From Bacteroidaceae bacterium (GTDB taxonomy: Bacteria; Bacteroidota; Bacteroidia; Bacteroidales; Bacteroidaceae): DNA of 42,328 nt. The notes below the pieces were generated by a model that worked only from the letters and a program-made list of their open reading frames with translations, did not search any database and was not told the origin of the DNA. The stretch is taken from positions 1-42,328 of the forward strand of contig JAFTUV010000046.1 in assembly GCA_017466065.1 (NCBI GenBank), in the 5' to 3' direction. Shown piece after piece: positions 9,147 through 16,529 of the stretch (position 1 is the first letter of the stretch; every line of letters starts with the position of its first letter). Position numbers and translations under genes: made by a program.

Positions 9147-9865
9147 TAAGCACTCTCCTCGATATACCCACGCAACACATTCACATCGCGCTGGAACTCA
9201 TACACAATTCCATCGGCACCTTTTGCAGTAACCACAACATAGTACACGCCGTCCTTCACAGCCTTTCCCTTGTATGTACCATCCCAGCCGCAGGACTCAC
9301 AATCAATCTGGTCGATACCCCAAGAATACAACTGCTGTCCCCAACGATTATATATTGCAGCATTGAATTCCACGATAGACTTCACCTCGTATACATTGAA
9401 AAAGTCGTTTATACCATCGCCATTAGGCGAAAAAGCATTGGGAACTTTTATGCTCGACTCGGCAATGATTATCTGGAATGGCTCATCCGGGACAAATTCA
9501 TAAACAACATTCGGGTCGGCAATGCTTGTATAAGTAATCTTAGGGTAAACAAGAACAGTTCCACTCGTACTGAAAGTATATTGCACATCGGCATCGTAAC
9601 GAGTGAGAAAAGGGTAATTCTCGCCACTGCGCATAAATTCCCAAGTATAGACAACCGAAAAGCCCTCTACCTCATCGGCATTTGCATAAAAAAAAGCAGT
9701 CAACGGAGCCTCATAAATCTTTTCAGCTTCAAGTTCCGCTTCAACACCATCCTTCTCCACCACCTTTGCAGTGGGCGAAGGAGTAGGCGGAACTACAAAT
9801 TGAGCATTAACACCCACAAAGCAGAACAGGGAGAATAGCACAGTGAACAAATATTTTAAATTCAT
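9143..9865 (-). CDS. Secreted protein with gliding-motility/CHU-type C-terminal domain
   Basis: An exported protein of 240 residues. A signal peptide (MNLKYLFTVLFSLFCFVGVNAQ) is followed by a Pro-rich linker, a PKD/Ig-like beta domain (about 50-135) and a gliding-motility-associated C-terminal domain (about 145-225). The hallmark VPNAFSPNGDGINDFF, then YNRWGQQLY, WDGTYKGKAVKDGVYY, is textbook. In Flavobacteria this domain directs type IX (type B) secretion; whether this host has a T9SS cannot be told here. The frame extends to 9928, but those residues are not signal-like and the ATG at 9865 gives the signal peptide. Its TGA overlaps the uvrA TTG, so the two are co-transcribed. I see no functional link between them. 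Confidence 0.82.
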   Translation of the reverse strand: MNLKYLFTVLFSLFCFVGVNAQFVVPPTPSPTAKVVEKDGVEAELEAEKIYEAPLTAFFYANADEVEGFSVVYTWEFMRSGENYPFLTRYDADVQYTFSTSGTVLVYPKITYTSIADPNVVYEFVPDEPFQIIIAESSIKVPNAFSPNGDGINDFFNVYEVKSIVEFNAAIYNRWGQQLYSWGIDQIDCESCGWDGTYKGKAVKDGVYYVVVTAKGADGIVYEFQRDVNVLRGYIEESAY

Positions 9866-9995
9866 ACCCAAATTTTTAACATTAAACAAAGAGGCTGCAA
9901 TGAGCATAACAATGCAACCAACAAGCAAAAATAATCTTTATACGCGGAAAAACCATCATAAAACAATTAAAATTACACAAAAAACAGTCAAATAA

Positions 9996-10003
9996 CAAAA
10001 GTA
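9996..10003 (-). promoter_or_regulatory. Putative -7 box for the CHU-domain protein / uvrA operon
   Basis: Minus-strand TACTTTTG (10003-9996) fits TAnnTTTG and is about 130 nt upstream of the start at 9865. The -33 position has only TCTG at a 19-nt spacing. Confidence 0.35.
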
Positions 10004-10128
10004 AACCTCGCACAAGCCACAACAGAATATATTGCAAATAATATTTGCAACGCATCATTTCCGAATTTGACGAATAAATCGTATCTTCGCAGAATAATAT
10101 ACACTTATCTGTAAACAGCGGAATTTAT

Positions 10129-11982
10129 ATGAAGCGATACATAACCATAATATTGTCACTATTCCTTGCACACGCAGCCATCACTTTGCACGCGCAAGTA
10201 AACAACCACTTCATCCACACGGTGAGCAAAGGGCAAACCCTTTACTCAATATCCCGTATGTACCAGAAAAGCATTCAAGAGATAATAGAGTTGAACCCCG
10301 GAAGCGAGAAATCCATCTCCGTAGGACAAAAGCTGCGCATCCCGCAAGAGAAAGCCACAGTGCAGAATATAGCCTCCGCCACCAAGAACACCGAGCCTCG
10401 CTACCACACCATACAGGCCGGAGAAACCCTTTATCGCTTGGGCAAGATGTACAACGTATCGCCCATTGAAATATGCGAGGCCAACCCCGGGCTCTCAATC
10501 AACAACTTCCGCACAGGAGAGGTTATTCTTATACCCGCCGGCAATAAAGCAAAAACACAAGCAACAACACCGGCCCAAGAAGATAAAAGAAAGAAACCAT
10601 CCAGAATACGCACGACACACAAAGTAGAAAAAGGAGAAACCATATACAGCATTTCGCGCGAATATGGAATAAGCATCGAAGAATTGTTAACAGCAAACCC
10701 CGAACTTTCAAAAACAAAGAAACTCAAAAAAAAGACAATAGTCAACATCCCGCTTCCGGCATCAAAACCCGAAATAAAGAAGGATGTGGAGATAACCAAC
10801 AGCGAAATTTTCACAAAAGCCGAAGAAAAAAGAGATTCACTCTCATTGCTGGCAGACAACAAAGCGACACGAGTAGCCATCGTGCTCCCGTTTCTGCTCG
10901 ACAGTTACTCCCCCAACGAGCAGAACCGTATGGTAGAATACTACCAAGGACTGCTCATAGCTGTTGACAAACTTAAACAGAGCGGATACTCCTTTGAAAT
11001 AAACACCTTCGATTCAGGGAATAAGGATAAGAGCCTCAACCAACTGTTTGCAAGCGGTGCACTCGACAATATGGACTTGATAATCGGTGCCCTCTACCCC
11101 GAGCACAACAAGGAACTTGCCCGCTTTGCCCAACAAAAGAACATTCCCCTTGTAATCCCCTTTACATCGAAAGAGGACGAAATATTCCGCAACCCGATGG
11201 TCTATGTTGTAAACACAATGCAATCCTACTTCTTCTCCGAAGTTATAGACCACTTTACAAAAGAGTTCCCCAACTCTAATGTAATTTTTGTATCAGACAG
11301 CACCAAGAGCAACAAGCAGGAGTTCATCGAATCGCTGACACAAGGGCTCGACAAGAGCGGCATTCCACACACAACAATACAAATGAGCGACATTGTGGGC
11401 AGTGCTGCCGCAATAACACAGCAGGAGGGCGACTCGGCGACCATCGTCACCATCAAGGAGGTAATGAGAGCCGACAAGGAAAACATATTCATTCCCCTAT
11501 CCTCGGGTGCCGGCACATTATCCACCATACTGCCATCGCTGATAATACTGAAAAACAGCACCATCGGACTACCCTCGTTCAAGCTGTTCGGCTACCCCGA
11601 ATGGCAGATATATGCCAACGAGCTACGTTCCCAGCTCTATGAGGCCGATACATATTTCTATGCATCATTTTTCAGCCACTACTCATTACCCGAAGCTGCC
11701 AAGTTCCAAGGCGAATATTCCCAATGGTATAACCGTAATCTGCAAAATATTTACCCGCGCTATGGAATGCTGGGCTATGACACCGGTTACACCTTCCTCC
11801 TTGCTATTGCAAAATGGGGAAAGGAGATGCCCGACAATATAAACAACATTTCATTTACCCCCATACAGACAGGATTTAAATTCGAACGTGTAAACAACTG
11901 GGGAGGAATGGTAAACAAGAAAATATACTTTGTACACTACACCCCAAACTATAATATTGAAAAAATAGATTTCGACAAATGA
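10129..11982 (+). CDS. LysM protein with periplasmic-binding-protein-like domain
   Basis: An exported cell-wall-associated protein of 617 residues. A signal peptide (about 1-22, ending LHAQ) is followed by three LysM repeats at about 29-72, 92-136 and 162-208. Each opens with the (V/I)xxGxTLYxx or ETIYSIS pattern and ends in ...IP. A charged linker leads into a type-1 periplasmic-binding/ABC-substrate-like domain from about residue 248 (RVAIVLPFLLDSY; DLIIGALYPEHNKELA; YFFSEVIDHFTKEFPNSNV). LysM modules bind GlcNAc in peptidoglycan, so the protein is likely tethered to the wall; the C-terminal ligand is unknown. LpoA-like control of wall synthesis is one speculation. The stop overlaps the next gene by 4 nt (ATGA), so the two are translationally coupled. 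Confidence 0.85.
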   Translation: MKRYITIILSLFLAHAAITLHAQVNNHFIHTVSKGQTLYSISRMYQKSIQEIIELNPGSEKSISVGQKLRIPQEKATVQNIASATKNTEPRYHTIQAGETLYRLGKMYNVSPIEICEANPGLSINNFRTGEVILIPAGNKAKTQATTPAQEDKRKKPSRIRTTHKVEKGETIYSISREYGISIEELLTANPELSKTKKLKKKTIVNIPLPASKPEIKKDVEITNSEIFTKAEEKRDSLSLLADNKATRVAIVLPFLLDSYSPNEQNRMVEYYQGLLIAVDKLKQSGYSFEINTFDSGNKDKSLNQLFASGALDNMDLIIGALYPEHNKELARFAQQKNIPLVIPFTSKEDEIFRNPMVYVVNTMQSYFFSEVIDHFTKEFPNSNVIFVSDSTKSNKQEFIESLTQGLDKSGIPHTTIQMSDIVGSAAAITQQEGDSATIVTIKEVMRADKENIFIPLSSGAGTLSTILPSLIILKNSTIGLPSFKLFGYPEWQIYANELRSQLYEADTYFYASFFSHYSLPEAAKFQGEYSQWYNRNLQNIYPRYGMLGYDTGYTFLLAIAKWGKEMPDNINNISFTPIQTGFKFERVNNWGGMVNKKIYFVHYTPNYNIEKIDFDK

Positions 11983-12659
11983 GATATATTATATTAACCG
12001 CCCTCGCACTTATCGCAGGAACCACCTTTGCACAGGTGGAACAGCCACGCAGGAATTTGGAATTAGGTATTACCGGCGGCCTTAATATGAGCAGCCTTGA
12101 TGTCCAACCCCAGATACGCCAAACAAATCTCAACGGCCTGAACAGCGGCCTATTCGTGCGCTATACGAGTGAAAAATATTTCAGTATGATATGCGCAGCA
12201 CAGCTCGAAGTGAATTTCTCGCAACGCGGATGGGAAGAAGAATTCGACAAAGGAGTGCCCTACACATACAGCCGCACGCTCAACTATCTTGAAGTACCCT
12301 TCTTCGCCCACCTATCTTGGGGAAAAGAACAACGCGGACTGCAATTCTTCATCAATCTCGGCCCGCAATTCGGCATACTTTTAAGCGACAAAGAAGAATA
12401 TGGAGGTGGGCTTGAACCAAGCGAACGCCCCGAAACGGTGCGCCCCATATACGGGAAAGAGATTGACAAGAAATTTGAATATGGAATTGCCGGAGGTGCC
12501 GGGTTTGAACTTAAAACAAAAATTGGAAATTTCTTTGTCGAAGGACGCTACTACTATGGGCTCAGCGACATATTCAACAACTCAAAGATAGACGACTTCG
12601 GACGCTCGGCCAACAAAACAATCACCGTCAAGCTCGGTTACTCAATAAGAATATTGTAA
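11979..12659 (+). CDS. Outer-membrane beta-barrel protein (porin-like, PorT family type)
   Basis: A 226-residue exported protein with a signal peptide ending in TTFAQ (about residue 19), then an eight-strand-type small beta-barrel of the kind common in Bacteroidota. It shows LELGITGGLNMSSLDV at the first strand, YLEVPFFAHLSW and INLGPQFGILLS in the middle, and a last strand TITVKLGYSIRIL ending in a hydrophobic residue. The family is structural and specific function is unknown. Its ATG overlaps the stop of the LysM protein (ATGA), suggesting the two act together between cell wall and outer membrane. A 59-nt palindrome follows as terminator. Confidence 0.82.
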   Translation: MRYIILTALALIAGTTFAQVEQPRRNLELGITGGLNMSSLDVQPQIRQTNLNGLNSGLFVRYTSEKYFSMICAAQLEVNFSQRGWEEEFDKGVPYTYSRTLNYLEVPFFAHLSWGKEQRGLQFFINLGPQFGILLSDKEEYGGGLEPSERPETVRPIYGKEIDKKFEYGIAGGAGFELKTKIGNFFVEGRYYYGLSDIFNNSKIDDFGRSANKTITVKLGYSIRIL

Positions 12660-12668
12660 AAACACCTT

Positions 12669-12727
12669 ATTTATATATAGGAACATCAGCCCACGCAATG
12701 CGTGGGCTGATGTTCCTATATATAAAT
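12669..12727. terminator. 59-nt perfect palindromic bidirectional terminator
   Basis: A 29-bp perfect inverted repeat (12669-12697 and 12699-12727) with a single central A. The middle is GC-rich (CAGCCCACGC) and the outer ends are A/T-rich (TTTATATATAG), so the A/T flanks give U-rich tails in both directions. It separates convergent transcripts ending at 12659 (+) and 12741 (-). Confidence 0.85.
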
Positions 12728-12740
12728 TACAATAAGTCGA

Positions 12741-13877
12741 TTATCTGTTCTTGTACATATCATCGTAATACTTCTCATACTCTCCGCTGGTGATATTATC
12801 CATCCACTCCTGATTATCCAAGTACCAACGAACAGTCTTCTCAATGCCCTCCTCGAACTGCAAGCTGGGCTCCCAGCCAAGTTCTTTCTGTAACTTTGTG
12901 GAGTCTATGGCGTAGCGCATATCGTGGCCGGCACGGTCGGTAACGTAGGTTATGAGGTCGAGCGAAGCACCCTCGGGGTTACCAAGCAAACGATCGACTG
13001 TCTTTATTATCACCTTAATAATATCTATATTCTTCCACTCGTTGAAGCCACCGATGTTATATGTGTCGGCAATCTGTCCATCGTGGAAAATAACATCTAT
13101 TGCCCGTGCGTGGTCAACAACATAGAGCCAGTCGCGCACATTCTCGCCCTTGCCATAAACGGGCAGAGGCTTGCGCTGACGAATGTTGTTTATGAACAAC
13201 GGAATCAGTTTTTCGGGGAACTGATAGGGACCGTAGTTGTTCGAGCAGTTGGTAACGATTGTGGGCAGGCCGTATGTGTCGTGGAACGCACGAACAAAGT
13301 GGTCGCTGCTTGCCTTAGATGCCGAATAGGGGCTGTGGGGGTTATACTTTGTTGTTTCGTAGAAGAAATCGGTTCCGTAGGCCAAGTGATGTTCACCCGA
13401 CGATGCTGTGGTGGTGAAGGGGGGCTCCACTCCCTCGGGACGGTCGAGCTCCAATGCGCCGTAAACCTCATCGGTTGAAATGTGGTAGAAACGCTTGCCT
13501 TCATATTTCTCGGGCAGCGACTCCCAATAGAGCTTTGCTGCCTGCAACAGCGAGAGTGTTCCCATCACGTTGGTGCGTGCGAAGGTAAAGGGGTCTTTTA
13601 TGGAGCGGTCGACGTGGCTCTCGGCTGCAAGGTGAATAACGCCATCGACCTTGTAATCGACCATCAGTTTGTACATCGCATCAAAATCGCAAATATCGCC
13701 ACGGAAGAAGGTGTAGTTGGGCTTATCCTCTATATCCTTCAAATTGGCAAGATTGCCTGCATAAGTGAGTTTATCGACATTGATAATGTGATAGTCGGGA
13801 TATTTGTTGACAAACAGGCGCACAACGTGTGAGCCAATAAATCCGGCACCGCCGGTAACAATGATGTTACGTTTCAT
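12741..13877 (-). CDS. rfbB: dTDP-glucose 4,6-dehydratase
   Basis: Second step of dTDP-L-rhamnose synthesis: NAD-dependent conversion of dTDP-glucose to dTDP-4-keto-6-deoxyglucose in the cytoplasm. It is an extended SDR of 378 residues with the Rossmann motif GGAGFIG (9-15), HLAAESHVDRS, the STDEVYG loop with catalytic Thr-Asp-Glu, and YSASK for the Tyr/Lys pair. The C-terminal substrate domain is complete (YVTDRAGHDMRYAIDSTKL). It is the last gene of rfbACDB. It is separated from rfbD by a 191-bp MITE-like element that ends 4 nt before this start codon; the element may therefore have added or removed regulatory signal. Confidence 0.97.
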   Translation of the reverse strand: MKRNIIVTGGAGFIGSHVVRLFVNKYPDYHIINVDKLTYAGNLANLKDIEDKPNYTFFRGDICDFDAMYKLMVDYKVDGVIHLAAESHVDRSIKDPFTFARTNVMGTLSLLQAAKLYWESLPEKYEGKRFYHISTDEVYGALELDRPEGVEPPFTTTASSGEHHLAYGTDFFYETTKYNPHSPYSASKASSDHFVRAFHDTYGLPTIVTNCSNNYGPYQFPEKLIPLFINNIRQRKPLPVYGKGENVRDWLYVVDHARAIDVIFHDGQIADTYNIGGFNEWKNIDIIKVIIKTVDRLLGNPEGASLDLITYVTDRAGHDMRYAIDSTKLQKELGWEPSLQFEEGIEKTVRWYLDNQEWMDNITSGEYEKYYDDMYKNR

Positions 13878-13880
13878 TTT

Positions 13881-14071
13881 AGAAGCTGTTTAAATTTCTT
13901 ATAAATATATCAAAGCTGAATAAAGTGCTGTTCCGGCTTGTTTAAGTCTGTTTCCTGCATCTTTTTCTACTTTAAATTTGGAAATAGCCCGCTATTCACT
14001 GCATTTAAGGTAGTAGAATCCGCTAAAAAACATTCTTCGAACAATCGCGAAATAAATTTTAAACAGCTTCT
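13881..14071. mobile_element. MITE-like element between rfbD and rfbB
   Basis: A 191-bp non-coding segment bounded by 14-bp perfect terminal inverted repeats AGAAGCTGTTTAAA (13881-13894 and its complement at 14058-14071), with further imperfect pairing inward. Inside is a smaller inverted repeat, TTCTAC-TTTAAAT against ATTTAA-GGTAG-TAGAA, with a GAAATAGC/GCTATT core. No transposase is encoded. It fills the gap exactly: the last base of the rfbD stop codon is the outermost TIR base, and the other end is 3 nt from the rfbB ATG. No clear target duplication is visible. Confidence 0.6.
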
Positions 14072-14943
14072 TATTGTTGTTTCAGTCGTTTAATACAATA
14101 GAGCATAGAGTCGCGCCAATGAGGTATCTCTATGCCGAAGGTTGTTTTTATCTTTGTCTTGTCGAGCACCGAGAACGAAGGACGCTTCACAGGAGAGGGG
14201 AACTCATCGCTGTGACAAGGCTGCACCTTGCACGCGCTGTTACCGGCGGCAACCGCAATTTCCGTAGCAAAATCGTACCACGAGCATACACCCTCGTTCG
14301 AGAAGTGATAAACACCCTCGTTACCGGCATATATATCTCCCTCTATAATCGAGAATATGGCAAGTGCCAAGTCACCGGCATAGGTGGGAGTGCCCACTTG
14401 GTCGAACACCACATTTAGTTGCTCACGCTCGGCTGTGAGGCGCATCATCGTTTTCAAGAAATTGTTGCCAAACTCCGAATAGAGCCACGCTGTTCTTATA
14501 ATTACAGCCTTGCAACCAACCTCGGCAATAGCCTGCTCGCCACGCAGTTTGGTGCGGCCATACACTCCAAGCGGATTAAGCGGCATATCCTCGGTGCGGG
14601 GCGTATTACCCTCGTTGCCAAAGACATAATCGGTAGAAACGTGGAAGAGCGTGCCATCAGCCTGTTTCATAGCCTTGGCAAGGTTCTCAACCGCCGTTGC
14701 GTTTATAAGTTCGGCAGTAGCCTCGTCGCTCTCGGCCTTGTCCACATTGGTGTATGCAGCACAATTCACTATTACATTAACTCCGTTGTCGCGGACGAAC
14801 CGAGAAACAGCCACAGCATCGGTAATATCAAGTTCCGCAACATCGGTGTATATGTAGTTATTGGGCGAAACTGCACCCAGACGGCGCATTTCGTTGCCAA
14901 GCTGTCCGTTGGCACCCGTAATCAATATATTCTTACTCTGCAT
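14071..14943 (-). CDS. rfbD: dTDP-4-dehydrorhamnose reductase
   Basis: Final step of dTDP-L-rhamnose synthesis: NAD(P)H reduction of dTDP-4-keto-L-rhamnose. 290 residues starting at MQSKNILITGANGQLG (14943). It shows the short Rossmann motif GANGQLG, the DITD segment, VNCAAYTNVDKAE, STDYVFG, and YGRTKLRGE for the YxxxK catalytic pair. The frame extends to 14985, but that would run deep into rfbC and the extra residues are unlike the family. With the chosen start it overlaps the end of rfbC by 11 nt. Its stop codon runs into the MITE-like element downstream. Confidence 0.96.
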   Translation of the reverse strand: MQSKNILITGANGQLGNEMRRLGAVSPNNYIYTDVAELDITDAVAVSRFVRDNGVNVIVNCAAYTNVDKAESDEATAELINATAVENLAKAMKQADGTLFHVSTDYVFGNEGNTPRTEDMPLNPLGVYGRTKLRGEQAIAEVGCKAVIIRTAWLYSEFGNNFLKTMMRLTAEREQLNVVFDQVGTPTYAGDLALAIFSIIEGDIYAGNEGVYHFSNEGVCSWYDFATEIAVAAGNSACKVQPCHSDEFPSPVKRPSFSVLDKTKIKTTFGIEIPHWRDSMLYCIKRLKQQ

Positions 14944-15508
14944 AATAATCGGTATTATAGTCGAAGAGGAAATCGGCCTCGGCAATAGGTTTATTGAGCT
15001 TGTCCTTCTCCGACAATATTATCTTTTCAACATCAATCTTCCAATCAATATTCAGGCTCTCGTCGTTCCAAGCCACGGCACCCTCGCTCTCCTTATTATA
15101 GAAGTTGTCACACTTATATTGGAACACAGCCTCGGGAGTGAGCACGGCAAAGCCGTGGGCAAAGCCACGGGGCACGAAGAACTGGCGATGGTTATCCTCT
15201 GAAAGTTCCACAGCCACATATTTGCCGAATGTGGGCGAGCCCTTTCTAATATCTACTGCAACATCGAGCACAGCACCTTTTATGCAACGCACCAGCTTGC
15301 TCTGGCAATAGGGAGGTTTCTGGAAATGCAGGCCGCGGAGCACGCCGTAGCACGATTTTGACTGATTATCCTGTACAAAAACAGTCTTGCACACCTTCTC
15401 CTCAAATTCACGTTGCGAAAAAGATTCATAGAAATAACCTCTATCGTCTTTGAAAATACGCGGTTCTATTATAACCACGCCCTCAATATCTGTCTTAATT
15501 ACCTCCAT
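14933..15508 (-). CDS. rfbC: dTDP-4-dehydrorhamnose 3,5-epimerase
   Basis: Third step of dTDP-L-rhamnose synthesis, a cupin-fold epimerase of 191 residues. The family motifs are in order: GVVIIEPRIFKDDRGYFYES, FVQDNQSKS, GVLRGLHFQ (with the catalytic His), the second catalytic pair region LDVAVDIRKGSPTFG, FVPRGFAHGFAVL and YKCDNFYN. I chose ATG at 15508; a TTG at 15514 in the same frame would overlap rfbA by 4 nt. With the ATG the gap to rfbA is 2 nt. Confidence 0.96.
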   Translation of the reverse strand: MEVIKTDIEGVVIIEPRIFKDDRGYFYESFSQREFEEKVCKTVFVQDNQSKSCYGVLRGLHFQKPPYCQSKLVRCIKGAVLDVAVDIRKGSPTFGKYVAVELSEDNHRQFFVPRGFAHGFAVLTPEAVFQYKCDNFYNKESEGAVAWNDESLNIDWKIDVEKIILSEKDKLNKPIAEADFLFDYNTDYYAE

Positions 15509-15510
15509 AA

Positions 15511-16413
15511 TCAATATATATTAGCACCGGAACGTTCTACCTCCTTAATTATTTTAAGCAGATATTGTCCGTATTGGTTTTTTATCATCGGCTGTGCCAC
15601 CTCGCGCAGTTTGTCGGCAGTAATCCATCCCTTGCGGAATGCGATACCTTCGAGACAAGCGATTTTAAGTCCTTGACGCTTCTCTATTACCTCCACAAAG
15701 ATTGAAGCCTCGGCAAGCGAGTCGTGTGTGCCTGTATCGAGCCAAGCAAAGCCACGCTGCAACGATTGCACTTTAAGCTCACCGTCGGCAAGGAAACGCT
15801 GGTTCACGGTGGTAATCTCCAATTCACCGCGTGCCGATGGTTTTATACTCTTTGCGACCTCAACAACTTTATTAGGATAGAAATAAAGACCCACTACCGC
15901 ATAGTTCGATTTTGGCTCGGCAGGTTTTTCTTCTATCGACAGACAGTTGCCATCTTTGTCGAATTCTGCAACGCCGTAACGCTCGGGGTCATCCACCCAA
16001 TAGCCGAACACTGTTGCTTTCTTATCCTCTTCGGCTGCACGCACAGCCTCTTTAAGCAGTGCCGAGAATCCTGTGCCGTGAAAGATATTATCGCCAAGCA
16101 CCAAACAAACAGAATCGTCGCCTATAAACTTCTCACCAATGATGAATGCCTGTGCAAGACCATCGGGAGAGGGCTGCTCGGCATACTCGAAACGCACTCC
16201 ATAATCGCTGCCGTCGCCAAGCAGACGCTTGAACGAGGGAAGGTCGTTGGGAGTGGATATTATGAGTATCTCTTTTATTCCAGCCAACATCAATACCGAC
16301 ACCGGATAATAAATCATCGGTTTATCGTAGATGGGTAACAATTGTTTACTAACACCTTTTGTAATAGGATACAAACGAGTACCCGAGCCACCGGCCAATA
16401 CAATTCCTTTCAT
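15511..16413 (-). CDS. rfbA: Glucose-1-phosphate thymidylyltransferase
   Basis: First step of dTDP-L-rhamnose synthesis: glucose-1-phosphate plus dTTP gives dTDP-glucose. 300 residues starting at [16 protein letters not shown] (16413), which carries the nucleotidyltransferase signature [19 protein letters not shown]. Further motifs are [20 protein letters not shown] (metal-binding Asp) and [20 protein letters not shown]. The frame to 16446 adds 11 atypical residues and is rejected. First gene of the rfbACDB operon; the 116-nt upstream gap holds hairpins that may end beta-galactosidase transcription, but I see no clear -7 box for rfbA. Confidence 0.97.
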   Translation of the reverse strand: MKGIVLAGGSGTRLYPITKGVSKQLLPIYDKPMIYYPVSVLMLAGIKEILIISTPNDLPSFKRLLGDGSDYGVRFEYAEQPSPDGLAQAFIIGEKFIGDDSVCLVLGDNIFHGTGFSALLKEAVRAAEEDKKATVFGYWVDDPERYGVAEFDKDGNCLSIEEKPAEPKSNYAVVGLYFYPNKVVEVAKSIKPSARGELEITTVNQRFLADGELKVQSLQRGFAWLDTGTHDSLAEASIFVEVIEKRQGLKIACLEGIAFRKGWITADKLREVAQPMIKNQYGQYLLKIIKEVERSGANIY

Positions 16414-16441
16414 TGTTATAAAATTTACAGTGCACAGAATG

Positions 16442-16517
16442 CACAATTAACTATTACATATATAACGGAGAAAAACTCCTTTAATTGTGATGGTACAAGG
16501 CTACCGACCTTGTACCA
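16442..16517 (-). terminator. Tandem hairpins after the beta-galactosidase gene
   Basis: Closest to the gene, TGGTACAAGG (16491-16500) and CCTTGTACCA (16508-16517) form a perfect 10-bp stem with a 7-nt loop. Next to it CACAATTAA (16442-16450) and TTAATTGTG (16481-16489) form a 9-bp stem that encloses a GGAG/CTCC mini-stem. The first is a good terminator candidate; the second could be an rfbA leader structure. Confidence 0.55.
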
Positions 16518-16529
16518 CCTAAACGCGGA

